A stretch of 64,000 nt of DNA from Armatimonadota bacterium (GTDB lineage: Bacteria > Armatimonadota > Zipacnadia > Zipacnadales > JABUFB01). The DNA lies in contig JABUFB010000016.1 in NCBI GenBank assembly GCA_013314775.1, forward strand, positions 62,001-126,000. Reading direction: 5' to 3'. This document shows positions 19,000-26,881 of this stretch, piece by piece (position 1 is the stretch's first letter; every line of letters begins with the position of its first letter). Under the pieces are notes generated by a model. That model was not told the DNA's origin, ran no database searches, and saw only the letters and a list, made by a program, of their open reading frames with translations. The position numbers were made by a program, and so were the translations under genes.

Positions 19000-20310
19000 A
19001 TGGCCCTTCCGTCTACCCTTCGCCGCGCCCAGCTGATTCTGCTCACGATCTCGCTCTGCCTGTGCGTCTTGGCTGACGAATGGCCCGGCTGGCGGGGCCC
19101 GCTGGGGAACGGCGAATGGAATGAGGACGGCATCACCGATACACTTCCTCAGGGTTCGATCCCCCTGCGTTGGACTGCGCCCATTGCAGGCGGATACAGC
19201 GGACCGACGGTGGCGAATGGACGCGTGTATATCACCGACCGGGTGACCCGGCCTCGCGAGCAGGAGCGGGTGCACTGTTTCGCGTGGGATTCCGGCACTC
19301 TGCTGTGGACCTGCGCCTATGATTGCGACTACAAGAAGATATCGTACACCACCGGGCCCCGGGCGAACGTGGCCGTGAGCGACGGTCGGATCTATCAATT
19401 GGGCTCCATGGGTCACCTGCTCTGCCTTGACGCCAACAGCGGCGACGTCATCTGGCGGAAGACTCCGGGGGAAGACTACGCCGTGCGCCTGCCCACCTGG
19501 GGCATTGCTGGGTCGCCGGTGATCGCGGATGACCTGATCATCGCCCAGATCGGCGCGGAGGACGGCGGCTGCCTGATAGCCTTCGACAAGGCTACAGGGG
19601 CCGAACGCTGGCGGGCGCTGGATGATGACGCGTCTTACGCCGCTCCAGTGTTGTTCGAGCAGGCCGGGCGCAAGCTGGTCGCGGTGTGGACCAAGTTCCG
19701 CATAGCCGCCATCGACCGCGCAACTGGGGAACAGGTCTGGAGCGTGGGCTTTCCCGGGGGTGGCACCGACCCCGCAATCGCCACGCCCATTGTGGATGGC
19801 CCGTGGATGTTCATCTCCGCTTTCTGGCATGGCAGCGTCATGCTTCGCCTGCACCCGGACAAGCCGGCGGTGGAGATGGTCTGGCACCGCAAGGGCCAGA
19901 ACGAGCGGAATACCGACGCTCTGCACGCCTGCATGACCACACCCATGTTCATTGGCGGGTATATCTACGGGATCGATTCATGGGGCCAACTGCGCTGCCT
20001 GGACCCGGCTACCGGAGACCGGCTCTGGGAGGACACCACGGTTGTCCCCCTGGACCGCTGGGCCAATGCGCATATGGTCCGCAATGGGGACCGCGTCTGG
20101 TTCTTCAACGAAAAGGGCGAGCTGATTGTGGGCCGGGTCTCGCCCCAGGGCTACCAGGAGATCAGCCGCTCACGTCTTATCAAGCCGACCAGGGGCCAGT
20201 ACGACGGCCGCGGGGGAGTGTGCTGGAGCCACCCGGCCTTCGCTTACCGGCACGTCTTTGCGCGCAATGATGAGGAACTGGTCTGCGCGGACTTGACGGC
20301 GAGGGAGTAG
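19000..20310 (+). CDS. Exported PQQ-like beta-propeller protein
   Basis: The product has 436 residues. The N-terminus is basic then hydrophobic (MALPSTLRRAQLILLTISLCLCVLA cut here in description: Arg-Arg at 8-9 and a leucine-rich core), consistent with an export signal. The body contains repeated beta-propeller blades with the W-x-x-D/G-x-x-TG pattern, for example DSGTLLWTC, NSGDVIWRK, ATGAERWR, ATGEQVWSV and ATGDRLWED. GGAGGT six bases before ATG 19000 sets the start. Such proteins (outer-membrane protein assembly BamB-like or PQQ-dehydrogenase-like without the cofactor residues) act as scaffolds or periplasmic sensors; no quinoprotein catalytic residues are evident. Function beyond the fold is unknown. 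Confidence 0.85.
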   Translation: MALPSTLRRAQLILLTISLCLCVLADEWPGWRGPLGNGEWNEDGITDTLPQGSIPLRWTAPIAGGYSGPTVANGRVYITDRVTRPREQERVHCFAWDSGTLLWTCAYDCDYKKISYTTGPRANVAVSDGRIYQLGSMGHLLCLDANSGDVIWRKTPGEDYAVRLPTWGIAGSPVIADDLIIAQIGAEDGGCLIAFDKATGAERWRALDDDASYAAPVLFEQAGRKLVAVWTKFRIAAIDRATGEQVWSVGFPGGGTDPAIATPIVDGPWMFISAFWHGSVMLRLHPDKPAVEMVWHRKGQNERNTDALHACMTTPMFIGGYIYGIDSWGQLRCLDPATGDRLWEDTTVVPLDRWANAHMVRNGDRVWFFNEKGELIVGRVSPQGYQEISRSRLIKPTRGQYDGRGGVCWSHPAFAYRHVFARNDEELVCADLTARE

Positions 20311-20328
20311 ACGCCTTATACCAGCCAG

Positions 20329-20386
20329 ACCGGGCACAGGAACGCGCTTCGCGAAGGGTAGCGAACCCCGACGTCAGTGCCCCGGT
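20329..20386 (+). terminator. Imperfect hairpin after the propeller gene
   Basis: ACCGGGCAC (20329-20337) pairs with GTGCCCCGGT (20377-20386) with one bulged base. The loop contains the small palindrome CTTCGCGAAG. It follows the propeller gene and precedes the SDR gene, so it may separate the two transcripts. Confidence 0.35.
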
Positions 20387-20448
20387 TCACCGTTACCGTT
20401 CAACTGTGCATCCGGCCGTAACCAACGCATCACACCGTGGAGCGCCCT

Positions 20449-21252
20449 ATGAACGACACCTTCGAACCACCTGTCTCGCCGTGCTATCCTGACCTGCGGG
20501 GTAAGGTCGCCCTTGTCACCGGTGGTGGCGCAGGGATTGGCAAAGCAATCAGCGTCCGTCTCGGGACCGAGGGCATGCGGGTGGTCCTCTGCGGGCGCAC
20601 TGAGGAGAACCTCATCGAAACGGCCGGGGAAATCACGGGCGCGGGTGGGTTCGCTCTGCCCGTGGTGACAGACGTATCCGACGAGGCGCAAGTGGACGCA
20701 CTGTTCGCGCGCATGGCGCAGGAGGGCCTGCAACCTGATCTGTTGGTACATAATGCGGCCCTGGTGCGCGGCGGAGCGTTGTCCGACACGAACACCGACT
20801 ACTGGCAGCGGATGCTCGCGACCAACGCTGACAGCGCCTTCTTCCTGGCCAAACGCCTCGCGCCGGTGATGCTTGAGCGGGGGAGTGGCGCCATGGTCTT
20901 CATCAGCACCATCGGCGCGCTGCAATCGCACCACCGGATGCTCGCCTACGACAGCAGCAAAGGCGCCATTGAGGCCTTCGTGCGCTCGCTGGCCCTGGAA
21001 TTGGCGCCGGCGGGGATCCGGGTGAACTCAGTTGCGCCGGGTCCCATCCGGCGCAAGGGTATCCCGGCGGGCACGCCTTTGGAGACCGTCCGCCAGCCGT
21101 ACGTTCCTATGCAGCGCTACGGAAGCAGCGACGAGATCGCCGCCGCCGTGGCTTTCCTGGCAAGCTCCCAGGCCTCATACATCACCGGGCAGACGCTGTG
21201 CGTGGACGGCGGGTCCACGGCGCAGTTGTCTCCGCCGGGCATCTTCATCTGA
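20449..21252 (+). CDS. Short-chain dehydrogenase/reductase
   Basis: The 267-residue product is a classical SDR. TGGGAGIGKA near residue 26 is the glycine-rich NAD(P) site, HNAALVRG near 100 corresponds to the N-A-G element, and S in VFISTIGAL with Y-D-S-S-K near 165 supplies the catalytic Ser, Tyr and Lys. The C-terminal ITGQTLCVDGG is the usual family ending. ATG 20449 is preferred to the GTG at 20437 because GGAG is six bases upstream of it. SDRs of this length reduce 3-oxoacyl chains or oxidise sugars and sugar acids; the setting among sugar enzymes favours a sugar or polyol. Fold is certain, substrate is not. Confidence 0.93.
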   Translation: MNDTFEPPVSPCYPDLRGKVALVTGGGAGIGKAISVRLGTEGMRVVLCGRTEENLIETAGEITGAGGFALPVVTDVSDEAQVDALFARMAQEGLQPDLLVHNAALVRGGALSDTNTDYWQRMLATNADSAFFLAKRLAPVMLERGSGAMVFISTIGALQSHHRMLAYDSSKGAIEAFVRSLALELAPAGIRVNSVAPGPIRRKGIPAGTPLETVRQPYVPMQRYGSSDEIAAAVAFLASSQASYITGQTLCVDGGSTAQLSPPGIFI

Positions 21253-21265
21253 ATGGGGAGAATGA

Positions 21266-21730
21266 CTACCCGCCTGGCCTCGCCAGGCCCACGATGATGT
21301 CCGTGGTGTCGCTCGGGTTGGTGCTCCAGGCCACGTCCAGCGCGCCCGAGAGCTGATACCGGTGGGTGGCGTTCGGCCCCGAGTACGTGGGCGGCGCGTT
21401 CACCGGGACGTGGAGTTGGACCTTGAGCACCTGTTGCTGACCCGCCGACAGCTTGATCGGGCCGGGAATGCGCTGCTCGGTGTCCAGAGTCTGCACCCGC
21501 TTGTAGTCGTCCTTGTCTCCGGTCTCTTCGCCCTTCTCGTCAAATACGGGCACTTCGAACCGCACTTCCTCCTCACCCGTAAGCCTGACCAGCGCGGACT
21601 TTGCCTCGACGTCGCTGTTCGCAGTGATGTTCAGCCGGATGTTGATCGCCTCGCCGGGCATGTACACGAGCTTATCCAATTCCAGCGCCACCGTGGCAGG
21701 CCCACCGCTGATGCGGACCGGGAAACGCAT
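21266..21730 (-). CDS. Arrestin/Spo0M-like beta-sandwich protein
   Basis: The 154-residue product has no signal peptide. It opens with ALELDKLVYMPGEAINIRL, a pattern that in arrestin-N and Spo0M-type proteins marks the start of the immunoglobulin-like beta sandwich, and later has APPTYSGPNATHRYQLSGAL, resembling the P-T-Y-x-G ... Y-x-L element of arrestin folds. It is about the size of a single arrestin domain. GGGAGG about five bases before ATG 21730 supports the start. It is the third gene in a minus-strand series after the XRE-TPR regulator and a lipoprotein, with a hairpin in the preceding gap. Bacterial arrestin-like proteins are poorly understood; a cytoplasmic adaptor role is inference. 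Confidence 0.65.
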   Translation of the reverse strand: MRFPVRISGGPATVALELDKLVYMPGEAINIRLNITANSDVEAKSALVRLTGEEEVRFEVPVFDEKGEETGDKDDYKRVQTLDTEQRIPGPIKLSAGQQQVLKVQLHVPVNAPPTYSGPNATHRYQLSGALDVAWSTNPSDTTDIIVGLARPGG

Positions 21731-21824
21731 GGTTGCCTCCCTGGGGAAGCATGAAAGTCTCCGCGGCAGGAATCGGGTTCCATGCGCTGCCGCGACAGAC
21801 CTTCAGGAGTGGGGAACAGGGAGA

Positions 21825-21865
21825 GACGGGCAGGCGATCTCCGGTGCCCGGCGACGCTGCCCGTC
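21825..21865 (-). terminator. Hairpin between lipoprotein and arrestin-like genes
   Basis: GACGGGCAG (21825-21833) pairs perfectly with CTGCCCGTC (21857-21865), 9 bp with a 23-base loop. In the direction of transcription it follows the lipoprotein stop by 30 bases and could end or attenuate the message before the arrestin-like gene. Confidence 0.4.
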
Positions 21866-21894
21866 CCAGTATCTGGCGGAAATGGTCTGTCCGT

Positions 21895-22311
21895 TCAGTC
21901 TCTTTGCAGGACGATCTCCACGAAGGTCTGGCGTCCATACTGGTGGTCCAGGTCGCGCTGTGCGGCTCGCAGCCCAGATCCGGCAGGTGGTGTCACCTGC
22001 AACCGGTACCGGCCGGAAGCGGGGTTCTCGAACCGGAAGTAGCCGCCTGCGCCTGTCACCGTCTGTCCAACCCGGTGAGAGCCTTTGAACAGCTCAACCG
22101 TCGCACCCACAACCGGGGTCTCACCAGCGGCCGCGTTCACCGATGCGGTTGTTGGAGCTGCGGCCAGCACCACACCGCCGATGTCCGGTTCGCCCGGCGG
22201 CAGGCCGCCGCCGATGTAGCTCAGAAGCACGGCCTCACCCCCGCAGCCCACCAGCGCCGAAAGAACGAAGAACGCCATCAGTCCGGCGATGCCCTGACCT
22301 GTCGCCTTCAT
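21895..22311 (-). CDS. Lipoprotein with carboxypeptidase-regulatory-like domain
   Basis: The 138-residue product has a lipoprotein signal, MKATGQGIAGLMAFFVLSAL, ending in lipobox L20-V21-G22-C23, so the mature protein would be lipid-anchored. The remainder looks like one CarboxypepD-regulatory/transthyretin-like beta sandwich: GATVELFKG, TGAGGYFRFENPASGRYRL are its usual strands. ATG 22311 begins two bases after the stop of the XRE-TPR gene, with AAAGGGGA about nine bases upstream inside that gene's end, so the two are co-transcribed and probably translationally coupled. The divergent lipoprotein at 24089 has a similar beta-rich start. Binding partner unknown; location is a firm inference. 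Confidence 0.85.
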   Translation of the reverse strand: MKATGQGIAGLMAFFVLSALVGCGGEAVLLSYIGGGLPPGEPDIGGVVLAAAPTTASVNAAAGETPVVGATVELFKGSHRVGQTVTGAGGYFRFENPASGRYRLQVTPPAGSGLRAAQRDLDHQYGRQTFVEIVLQRD

Positions 22312-22313
22312 CG

Positions 22314-23951
22314 TCACTGATCCCCTTTCGTCGGGCGATCCATAGACGCGATTGCCGGCAGAGCCTGTCTCTCGCCCCAGAAGTAGCCGATCTCCCGCGC
22401 AATTTCGACCGCCTGCCGGGCGTGTTCACGCGCCTGGTCGCCTTTTTCCAGTCGGGCGAGCAACACCAGTGCGTCAGCCTCTAAGTCGCGGCAGCCTGCC
22501 TGACGGAGATCTTGCAGGACCGTCCGCAGCGTGTCCAGCGCCGTCGCGGGGTCATCAGCCATGCGGCATCTCGCGCGTTGCAGCCTGGCTGCAAGTTGCA
22601 GACGTCTCCACTGCAGCTTCGCGGCGCGCGACTCTGCACGGGCGATGTGGTAATCGGCATCGGCCGGCCTCCCGGCGTCGAGATAGGCCAGCCCCAGCGC
22701 GAGTTCAGCCTCGGCGAGCACGTGTCCGCGTCCGGCGTCAATCGCTTTCTCGATACCCAGCCGCGCGTGGTTGCGTGCGCCATCAGAGTCCGCCTGGCAG
22801 CGGAGCATTTCAGACCGCAGCACTTCGACCAGCGCCTGGAGACGTGCGTCTGCCGCGAGTTCGGCCCAGTCTCCAAGCGCTTCGAGTCTCGCCGCCGCTT
22901 CTGAGAGCCGTCCGGTCCGCAGGAGGACGATGGCCTCGTTCAAAACCGCCTCGCGAACCTGGTCCGGCTGGGATGCCTGGGCGGCGATCTCCCGAAGGTC
23001 AGCGAGAAGTCTTCCGGCGAGGCCGTAGTCCCCCCGACTCAGCGCCAGGTTGACGCGGTTGGACAGGATGTATGTGCGGGCTGTGAGGACATATGTTTGG
23101 GGTTGATTGTCCGCCTCAGCGATCGCCTGCGCCTCGTCCAGGTACTGCTGCGCTGCGTCAGGGTAACCCGCCTGATCCTCCAGCGCCGCGAGAGATACCC
23201 GACCCGCCCAGCGCGACCACCATGCGTCAGAATGTGCCAGCGCCAGGGCATGGTCTCGGGCTGCGATGAGATTGCCGGAAGCCTGCAGGACGCGGACCAT
23301 CTCCTGCAGGACTGACCTCTCAGCTCTGGTGTCACCGAGATCCCGCGCGGTCTCCAGAGCCTTCTCCAGTGACGCCCGTGCTCGCGGCAGGTCACTGCGT
23401 TCGAACCATGCGTGGCCCATGTGCAGGCGGGCTTCCAGGACAGCCTTTGATGCCCCACGATCTCGCGCTAGCTCCAGCAGTCTTGGGGCCGCCTCCAACA
23501 GCGCTGCGGTATCGCCTAACCTTCGGTATGCCAGGCACAATTCGCGGACCGTCTCCAACATAGCGGCGTCATGCCGGTCCTTCTCCGCTGCTCGGCGTTC
23601 GCGTTCCGATGCAAGCTGACTTGCCAATGCTTCGACGTTCGTCTGGAGTGCGTCTCGTTCCGAGCGCAGGCTCTCGGCGTCGGCGGTAGTTGCGGACGGG
23701 TCATCCAGGAGGAACCAGGTGAGAGGCTTTCCGCACAAGTCTGCAATGGCCTGGAGCCGATCAAGGGGAGGAAGGGTTGTGCCTGCCACGTAGTTGTGGA
23801 CGAGACCGCGCGTAACACCCATCTTCCGCGCGAAGGCGGCCAGGGAATCGTGCCCGGCCTCGGCGATGGCGGACTGTATGCGCGTTGCCAGGAGCTTCCG
23901 CCCGGTTTCGGTAGAGATGTCCACGGGGGGATAGTAGCATCGTCTACTCAT
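22314..23951 (-). CDS. XRE-family regulator with C-terminal TPR array
   Basis: The 545-residue product has an N-terminal helix-turn-helix of the XRE/Cro type at residues 24-80 (FARKMGVTRGLVHNYVAGTT contains the recognition helix), a short coiled coil rich in E and R (about 95-125), and then helical repeats with TPR character to the end (for example ARLHMGHAWFERSDLPRARA and AELALGLAYLDAGRPADADY). This HTH-plus-TPR layout matches RRNPPA-type and related regulators, where the TPR binds a peptide or protein ligand. ATG 23951 is used; TTG 23966 is possible and no ribosome-binding site decides. The promoter region upstream contains two perfect palindromes, one overlapping a TATAAT box on this strand, which suggests autoregulation. 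The ligand is unknown. Confidence 0.85.
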   Translation of the reverse strand: MSRRCYYPPVDISTETGRKLLATRIQSAIAEAGHDSLAAFARKMGVTRGLVHNYVAGTTLPPLDRLQAIADLCGKPLTWFLLDDPSATTADAESLRSERDALQTNVEALASQLASERERRAAEKDRHDAAMLETVRELCLAYRRLGDTAALLEAAPRLLELARDRGASKAVLEARLHMGHAWFERSDLPRARASLEKALETARDLGDTRAERSVLQEMVRVLQASGNLIAARDHALALAHSDAWWSRWAGRVSLAALEDQAGYPDAAQQYLDEAQAIAEADNQPQTYVLTARTYILSNRVNLALSRGDYGLAGRLLADLREIAAQASQPDQVREAVLNEAIVLLRTGRLSEAAARLEALGDWAELAADARLQALVEVLRSEMLRCQADSDGARNHARLGIEKAIDAGRGHVLAEAELALGLAYLDAGRPADADYHIARAESRAAKLQWRRLQLAARLQRARCRMADDPATALDTLRTVLQDLRQAGCRDLEADALVLLARLEKGDQAREHARQAVEIAREIGYFWGERQALPAIASMDRPTKGDQ

Positions 23952-23953
23952 AA

Positions 23954-23965
23954 TGTCAATTGACA
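23954..23965. promoter_or_regulatory. 12-bp perfect palindrome TGTCAATTGACA
   Basis: TGTCAATTGACA is a perfect 12-base palindrome just upstream of the regulator's ATG. Its right half, TTGACA at 23960-23965, could also serve as a -35 box for plus-strand transcription. A related half site, AATGACA, recurs at 23973-23979. It is a candidate operator for the XRE-type regulator. Confidence 0.45.
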
Positions 23966-23982
23966 ATCTGTAATGACATTGT

Positions 23983-23999
23983 GTCTATTATAAATAGAC
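23983..23999. promoter_or_regulatory. Palindromic operator overlapping a TATAAT box
   Basis: GTCTATT (23983-23989) and AATAGAC (23993-23999) form a perfect inverted repeat around ATA. On the minus strand the repeat contains TATAAT (23992 down to 23987), a consensus -10 box pointing at the XRE-TPR gene; no good -35 is seen. A partial copy, GTCTACT, lies at 23942-23948. The AT-rich block stands out in otherwise GC-rich DNA. Confidence 0.5.
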
Positions 24000-24014
24000 G
24001 ACATCGCAACCCTG

Positions 24015-24045
24015 TTGAACATCGCTCTCGTTTCGGGGGTATAGT
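24015..24045 (+). promoter_or_regulatory. Candidate promoter for the divergent lipoprotein
   Basis: TTGAAC (24015-24020) and TATAGT (24040-24045) are separated by 19 bases, a long spacer that would suit activator-dependent transcription. The start would fall near 24052, about 37 bases before the TTG start codon. The palindrome at 23983-23999 lies just upstream of the -35 box. Confidence 0.4.
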
Positions 24046-24088
24046 CTTCTTAGAGCCTCACCCAATTCTCTCCTCGGGAGTGGTAGCC

Positions 24089-25063
24089 TTGAAATCCGCA
24101 CTTGCGCTTGCTCTGCTCGTCGTTGCATGTGTGCTGTCCGGCTGTGGTGGGGGTGGTGATGAGGTCGCCGGGTCATCCTCTGGAACTGCCATGATTGTCG
24201 GCACCGTAACGGCCCCCGGTGTTGCGACGTCCGCTGCCCCTGAGAACCCAGCCGCGTACTGCCAGGTTACCGTAGAAAACGCCCAGACCCGCACCCGTCT
24301 CGGATCAGGCCAGGCAGACGGCGTGGGGCAGTACAGCATCGGGCCTATCCGTTCGGGTCAGACGATCATGGTACGCGCCACCCTTCGGGATGGTACCCAG
24401 CTCAAAACTCGCGCCCAGGTGCGCGGCGGCAATTGCCGGGCCGACGTGGACCAGGATAGCACAATCGCGGCCGCAGTGGTCGAGTCCCTGCAGGATGCGG
24501 GTGTCACCGATGAGGACCTGCAGGGCGCGGCCTACGACGTGTGTGCTCAGTATCAGGCGCGAACTCGGTACCATTACCGGACCGCCGGCAATATCCCGCC
24601 AGACTTCACGAACCCCGACGAGGTGGACCAGACCGCTGGCGAACTGCTGGAGGCGGCAACACAGGCGGCCATAGCGACGGCCGTAGCCACCCGCACACCC
24701 GGGGATTGCGACAACGCGGTGGCCATGGTGGAAGCGCGCCTGCGTGCAGGTGACGCCACCGCCACCGGTTGGGGCGCGGAGGTCCGCAGGCGGCTCTCCG
24801 TGGCGATGCAGAATGGTCGGAAGTTCACGGCCGAGGAAGTGGCAGAAGCCGCAACGGCCGCGGTCCTGGGCACAGTGCAGTCGGCAGGGGGGGACCTGGT
24901 CCGCAACCAGTTTGAGCAGCGGATACGTCACCATTACGCCGGAACGATGGAAGGGCCCGAGGCACTCGAGGTTCTCTGCGCCAGCGAGGGAACCCCGGAC
25001 CAAGTTCGCCTCAAGACCCAGCAACAGGTTCGCGACTGCGTAAACGTGCTCTTGGCGGGCTAG
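24089..25063 (+). CDS. Lipoprotein of unknown function, divergent from the XRE-TPR gene
   Basis: The 324-residue product starts with TTG at 24089; GGAG eight bases upstream and the resulting signal MKSALALALLVVACVLSGC with lipobox L16-S17-G18-C19 make this the best start, although the frame opens at 23960. After a Gly-rich spacer comes a short beta-rich domain (about 35-120: GTVTAPGVATSAAPENPAAY to TLRDGTQLKTRAQV) that resembles a carboxypeptidase-regulatory fold. The C-terminal 200 residues are Ala-rich helices with four cysteines spread along them and no family I recognise. It faces away from the XRE-TPR gene across a palindrome-rich region and is followed by a small exported protein. A surface-sensing or scaffolding role is inference. 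Confidence 0.78.
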   Translation: MKSALALALLVVACVLSGCGGGGDEVAGSSSGTAMIVGTVTAPGVATSAAPENPAAYCQVTVENAQTRTRLGSGQADGVGQYSIGPIRSGQTIMVRATLRDGTQLKTRAQVRGGNCRADVDQDSTIAAAVVESLQDAGVTDEDLQGAAYDVCAQYQARTRYHYRTAGNIPPDFTNPDEVDQTAGELLEAATQAAIATAVATRTPGDCDNAVAMVEARLRAGDATATGWGAEVRRRLSVAMQNGRKFTAEEVAEAATAAVLGTVQSAGGDLVRNQFEQRIRHHYAGTMEGPEALEVLCASEGTPDQVRLKTQQQVRDCVNVLLAG

Positions 25064-25179
25064 TCGCTGGATTCTGTAGTGGCGTCAGTCTGATTTGACG
25101 CAGTCGCGTACAGTGAATGCAGCGCAACAAACCACGGGTAGACTGGATGTGTCGGCAGCCGGAAATCAGGAGGGTTCCA

Positions 25180-25557
25180 ATGCGCGCCTCAATGGTGTTG
25201 ACAGTCGTGTGTTTCGTCGCCCTGTTCCCCGCCGTTGCCGCCATTGCAGCAGACATCGCCATGTCCGTTACAGTTGCTCCGAAGGTCCTAGTGCTTAGTG
25301 CACCTACGGAGTGGATCACAATCCACACCGACATGCCTCTGGCATCGGTGGATCGCTCAAGCGTCGTGGTGACCGCTAACGGCGCGAACCTTCCCATAGC
25401 TTGCGTCAAGGCCGATGCCCGCGGGCAGATGGTGCTCAAGATCGATCAGGCGGATGTGGACCCCTTCGTCGCTCCGCCCAGCGCTACGTTCGTGGTCATC
25501 GGAAACACTACGGGTGGACTGACCTTCGAGGGTTCGGACACTATCCGCGTGCAGTAG
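25180..25557 (+). CDS. Small exported protein of unknown function
   Basis: The 125-residue product has a signal peptide, MRASMVLTVVCFVALFPAVA, with a likely cut after AIA at residue 24. AGGAGGG six bases before ATG 25180 supports the start. The mature part, about 100 residues, is beta-rich (VTVAPKVLVLSAPTEWITIH, SSVVVTANGANL, ATFVVIGNTTGGLTFEG) and may be one Ig-like sandwich; the ending FEGSDTIRVQ is common in such exported domains. It follows the divergent lipoprotein by 116 bases and may share its transcript. A hairpin terminator lies just after it. No enzymatic motif is visible and no function can be assigned. Confidence 0.75.
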   Translation: MRASMVLTVVCFVALFPAVAAIAADIAMSVTVAPKVLVLSAPTEWITIHTDMPLASVDRSSVVVTANGANLPIACVKADARGQMVLKIDQADVDPFVAPPSATFVVIGNTTGGLTFEGSDTIRVQ

Positions 25558-25580
25558 CGCACTTCGAAGCTTCAGGGAAT

Positions 25581-25618
25581 ACTATGCGGCCTCGCTTGCA
25601 CAGACGGGGCCGCATAGT
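25581..25618. terminator. Bidirectional hairpin terminator
   Basis: ACTATGCGGCC (25581-25591) pairs perfectly with GGCCGCATAGT (25608-25618), 11 bp with a 16-base loop, followed by CTTTG. It sits between the ends of the small exported protein gene (+) and the HDAC-like gene (-) and would serve both. Confidence 0.65.
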
Positions 25619-25650
25619 CTTTGCGAGCCGTAGGCCGGTGGCCGAGCGAG

Positions 25651-26691
25651 CTAAAGCCCCAGCCGCTCCCGGTGTGTCCTGAGAACGAGTTCCAGTGCGT
25701 TCTCTATGATCTCGCGCTGGCCCGGATGCGGTGTGGGCGACTGATCAGCGATGCCCAATGGCTCCCGCCCCATGAGCGCCCGCAGAGAGTTCTCGACGCA
25801 CGGTCCCAGCCAGGCCAGCGAGTAGCCCCCCTCCAGCACCAGCACCAGCCGTCCGGAGCACGTCTCGTCGGCAGTCTGCGCCAGCAGTGCGGTCCAGTCG
25901 TGGAAGGCCCTCGCCGAGCAGTCCATCTCGGCCAGAGGCTCGGCGTGGTGCGGGTCGTAGCCGGCGGAGACGAGGATAAGATCGGGCTGGTACTCGCGCA
26001 ATGCCGGGGCCACGAGTTCCTGCATTACCCGGGCATAGTGCGCATCCCCCGCGCCCCGGACCAGCGGCACATTGATGGTATATCCGGCGCCTTCCTCGAC
26101 ACCCACCTCATCATACGATCCGGTGCCCGGGAAAAGGCCGTGTTCGTGGATCGACATGTAGAGGACATCCCTGCGGTGGTAGAAGAGTTCCTGGGTTCCG
26201 TTGCCGTGGTGGACGTCGAAATCTACGATGGCGATGCGCTCTGCCCCGTTGCGCAGGGCGGCCTCGGCTGCGAGCGCAATGTTATTCAGGAAGCAGAAGC
26301 CTTTGATGAGGTCTTCCCCCGCGTGGTGGCCCGGTGGCCGCACCAGGCAGAGCGAACGCGGGCAGTCGTCGCTCAGGGACGCCCTGGCCGCAGCGATGCA
26401 CGCCCCAGCCGCCGCGTACGCTGCCGCGCAGGTGTCCGCCATGGCGAGGGTGTCGATGGTGAACTCCGCGCGCCCCGTGGCGCAGGCGCGATCCAGGGAT
26501 GCCAGATGCTCTTCGGAATGGAGCCGGAGAAGCTGCTCGCGGGTGGCAGGCTCAAAGGGCAGAGATCGGGTATCAGCCAAGAGCCCGGAGGCGTCGAGGT
26601 GATCCAGGATCGCCCGCAGACGGTCGGGGCTCTCGGGATGTCCGGGGATGTTGTGCTTGAGAAATACCGGGTCGCTGATAATCCCAACCAT
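25651..26691 (-). CDS. Histone-deacetylase-family protein (AcuC/HDAC-like amidohydrolase)
   Basis: The 346-residue enzyme is a zinc-dependent class II-type deacetylase homologue. It contains RPPGHHAG (two active-site His), DFDVHHGNGTQ (zinc Asp and His), SAGYDPHHAEPL (second zinc Asp) and LEGGYSL. AAGGAG nine bases before ATG 26691 sets the start; the upstream frame to 26763 lacks one. Bacterial members remove acetyl or other acyl groups from polyamines, lysines or small amides; the true substrate is not predictable. The opening FLKHNIPGHPESPDRLRAI is typical. It stands alone, divergent from the symporter genes. Confidence in family is high. Confidence 0.94.
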   Translation of the reverse strand: MVGIISDPVFLKHNIPGHPESPDRLRAILDHLDASGLLADTRSLPFEPATREQLLRLHSEEHLASLDRACATGRAEFTIDTLAMADTCAAAYAAAGACIAAARASLSDDCPRSLCLVRPPGHHAGEDLIKGFCFLNNIALAAEAALRNGAERIAIVDFDVHHGNGTQELFYHRRDVLYMSIHEHGLFPGTGSYDEVGVEEGAGYTINVPLVRGAGDAHYARVMQELVAPALREYQPDLILVSAGYDPHHAEPLAEMDCSARAFHDWTALLAQTADETCSGRLVLVLEGGYSLAWLGPCVENSLRALMGREPLGIADQSPTPHPGQREIIENALELVLRTHRERLGL

Positions 26692-26881
26692 GCAGCGCGC
26701 TCCTTCCGGGAGAGTGCGGTGATTATACACGATGTTGAAACGAGCCAGTAATCCGGGCGCCATTGGTCCCTGAATCGGTTTGGTGCCAGGGAAGGAATCC
26801 GAGTCCCCTTAGCGAAACCCCATGAGTTGCTGACTGCCGCGCAACCCGGGCGATAGTGCCCCTCGCCGAGGTTCTCGCCTC

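Noticed and set aside
23960-24088. Longer N-terminus of the divergent lipoprotein
   Set aside because: The extension would cover the palindromes and the promoter, and only the TTG start at 24089 leaves a proper lipobox signal next to a ribosome-binding site.
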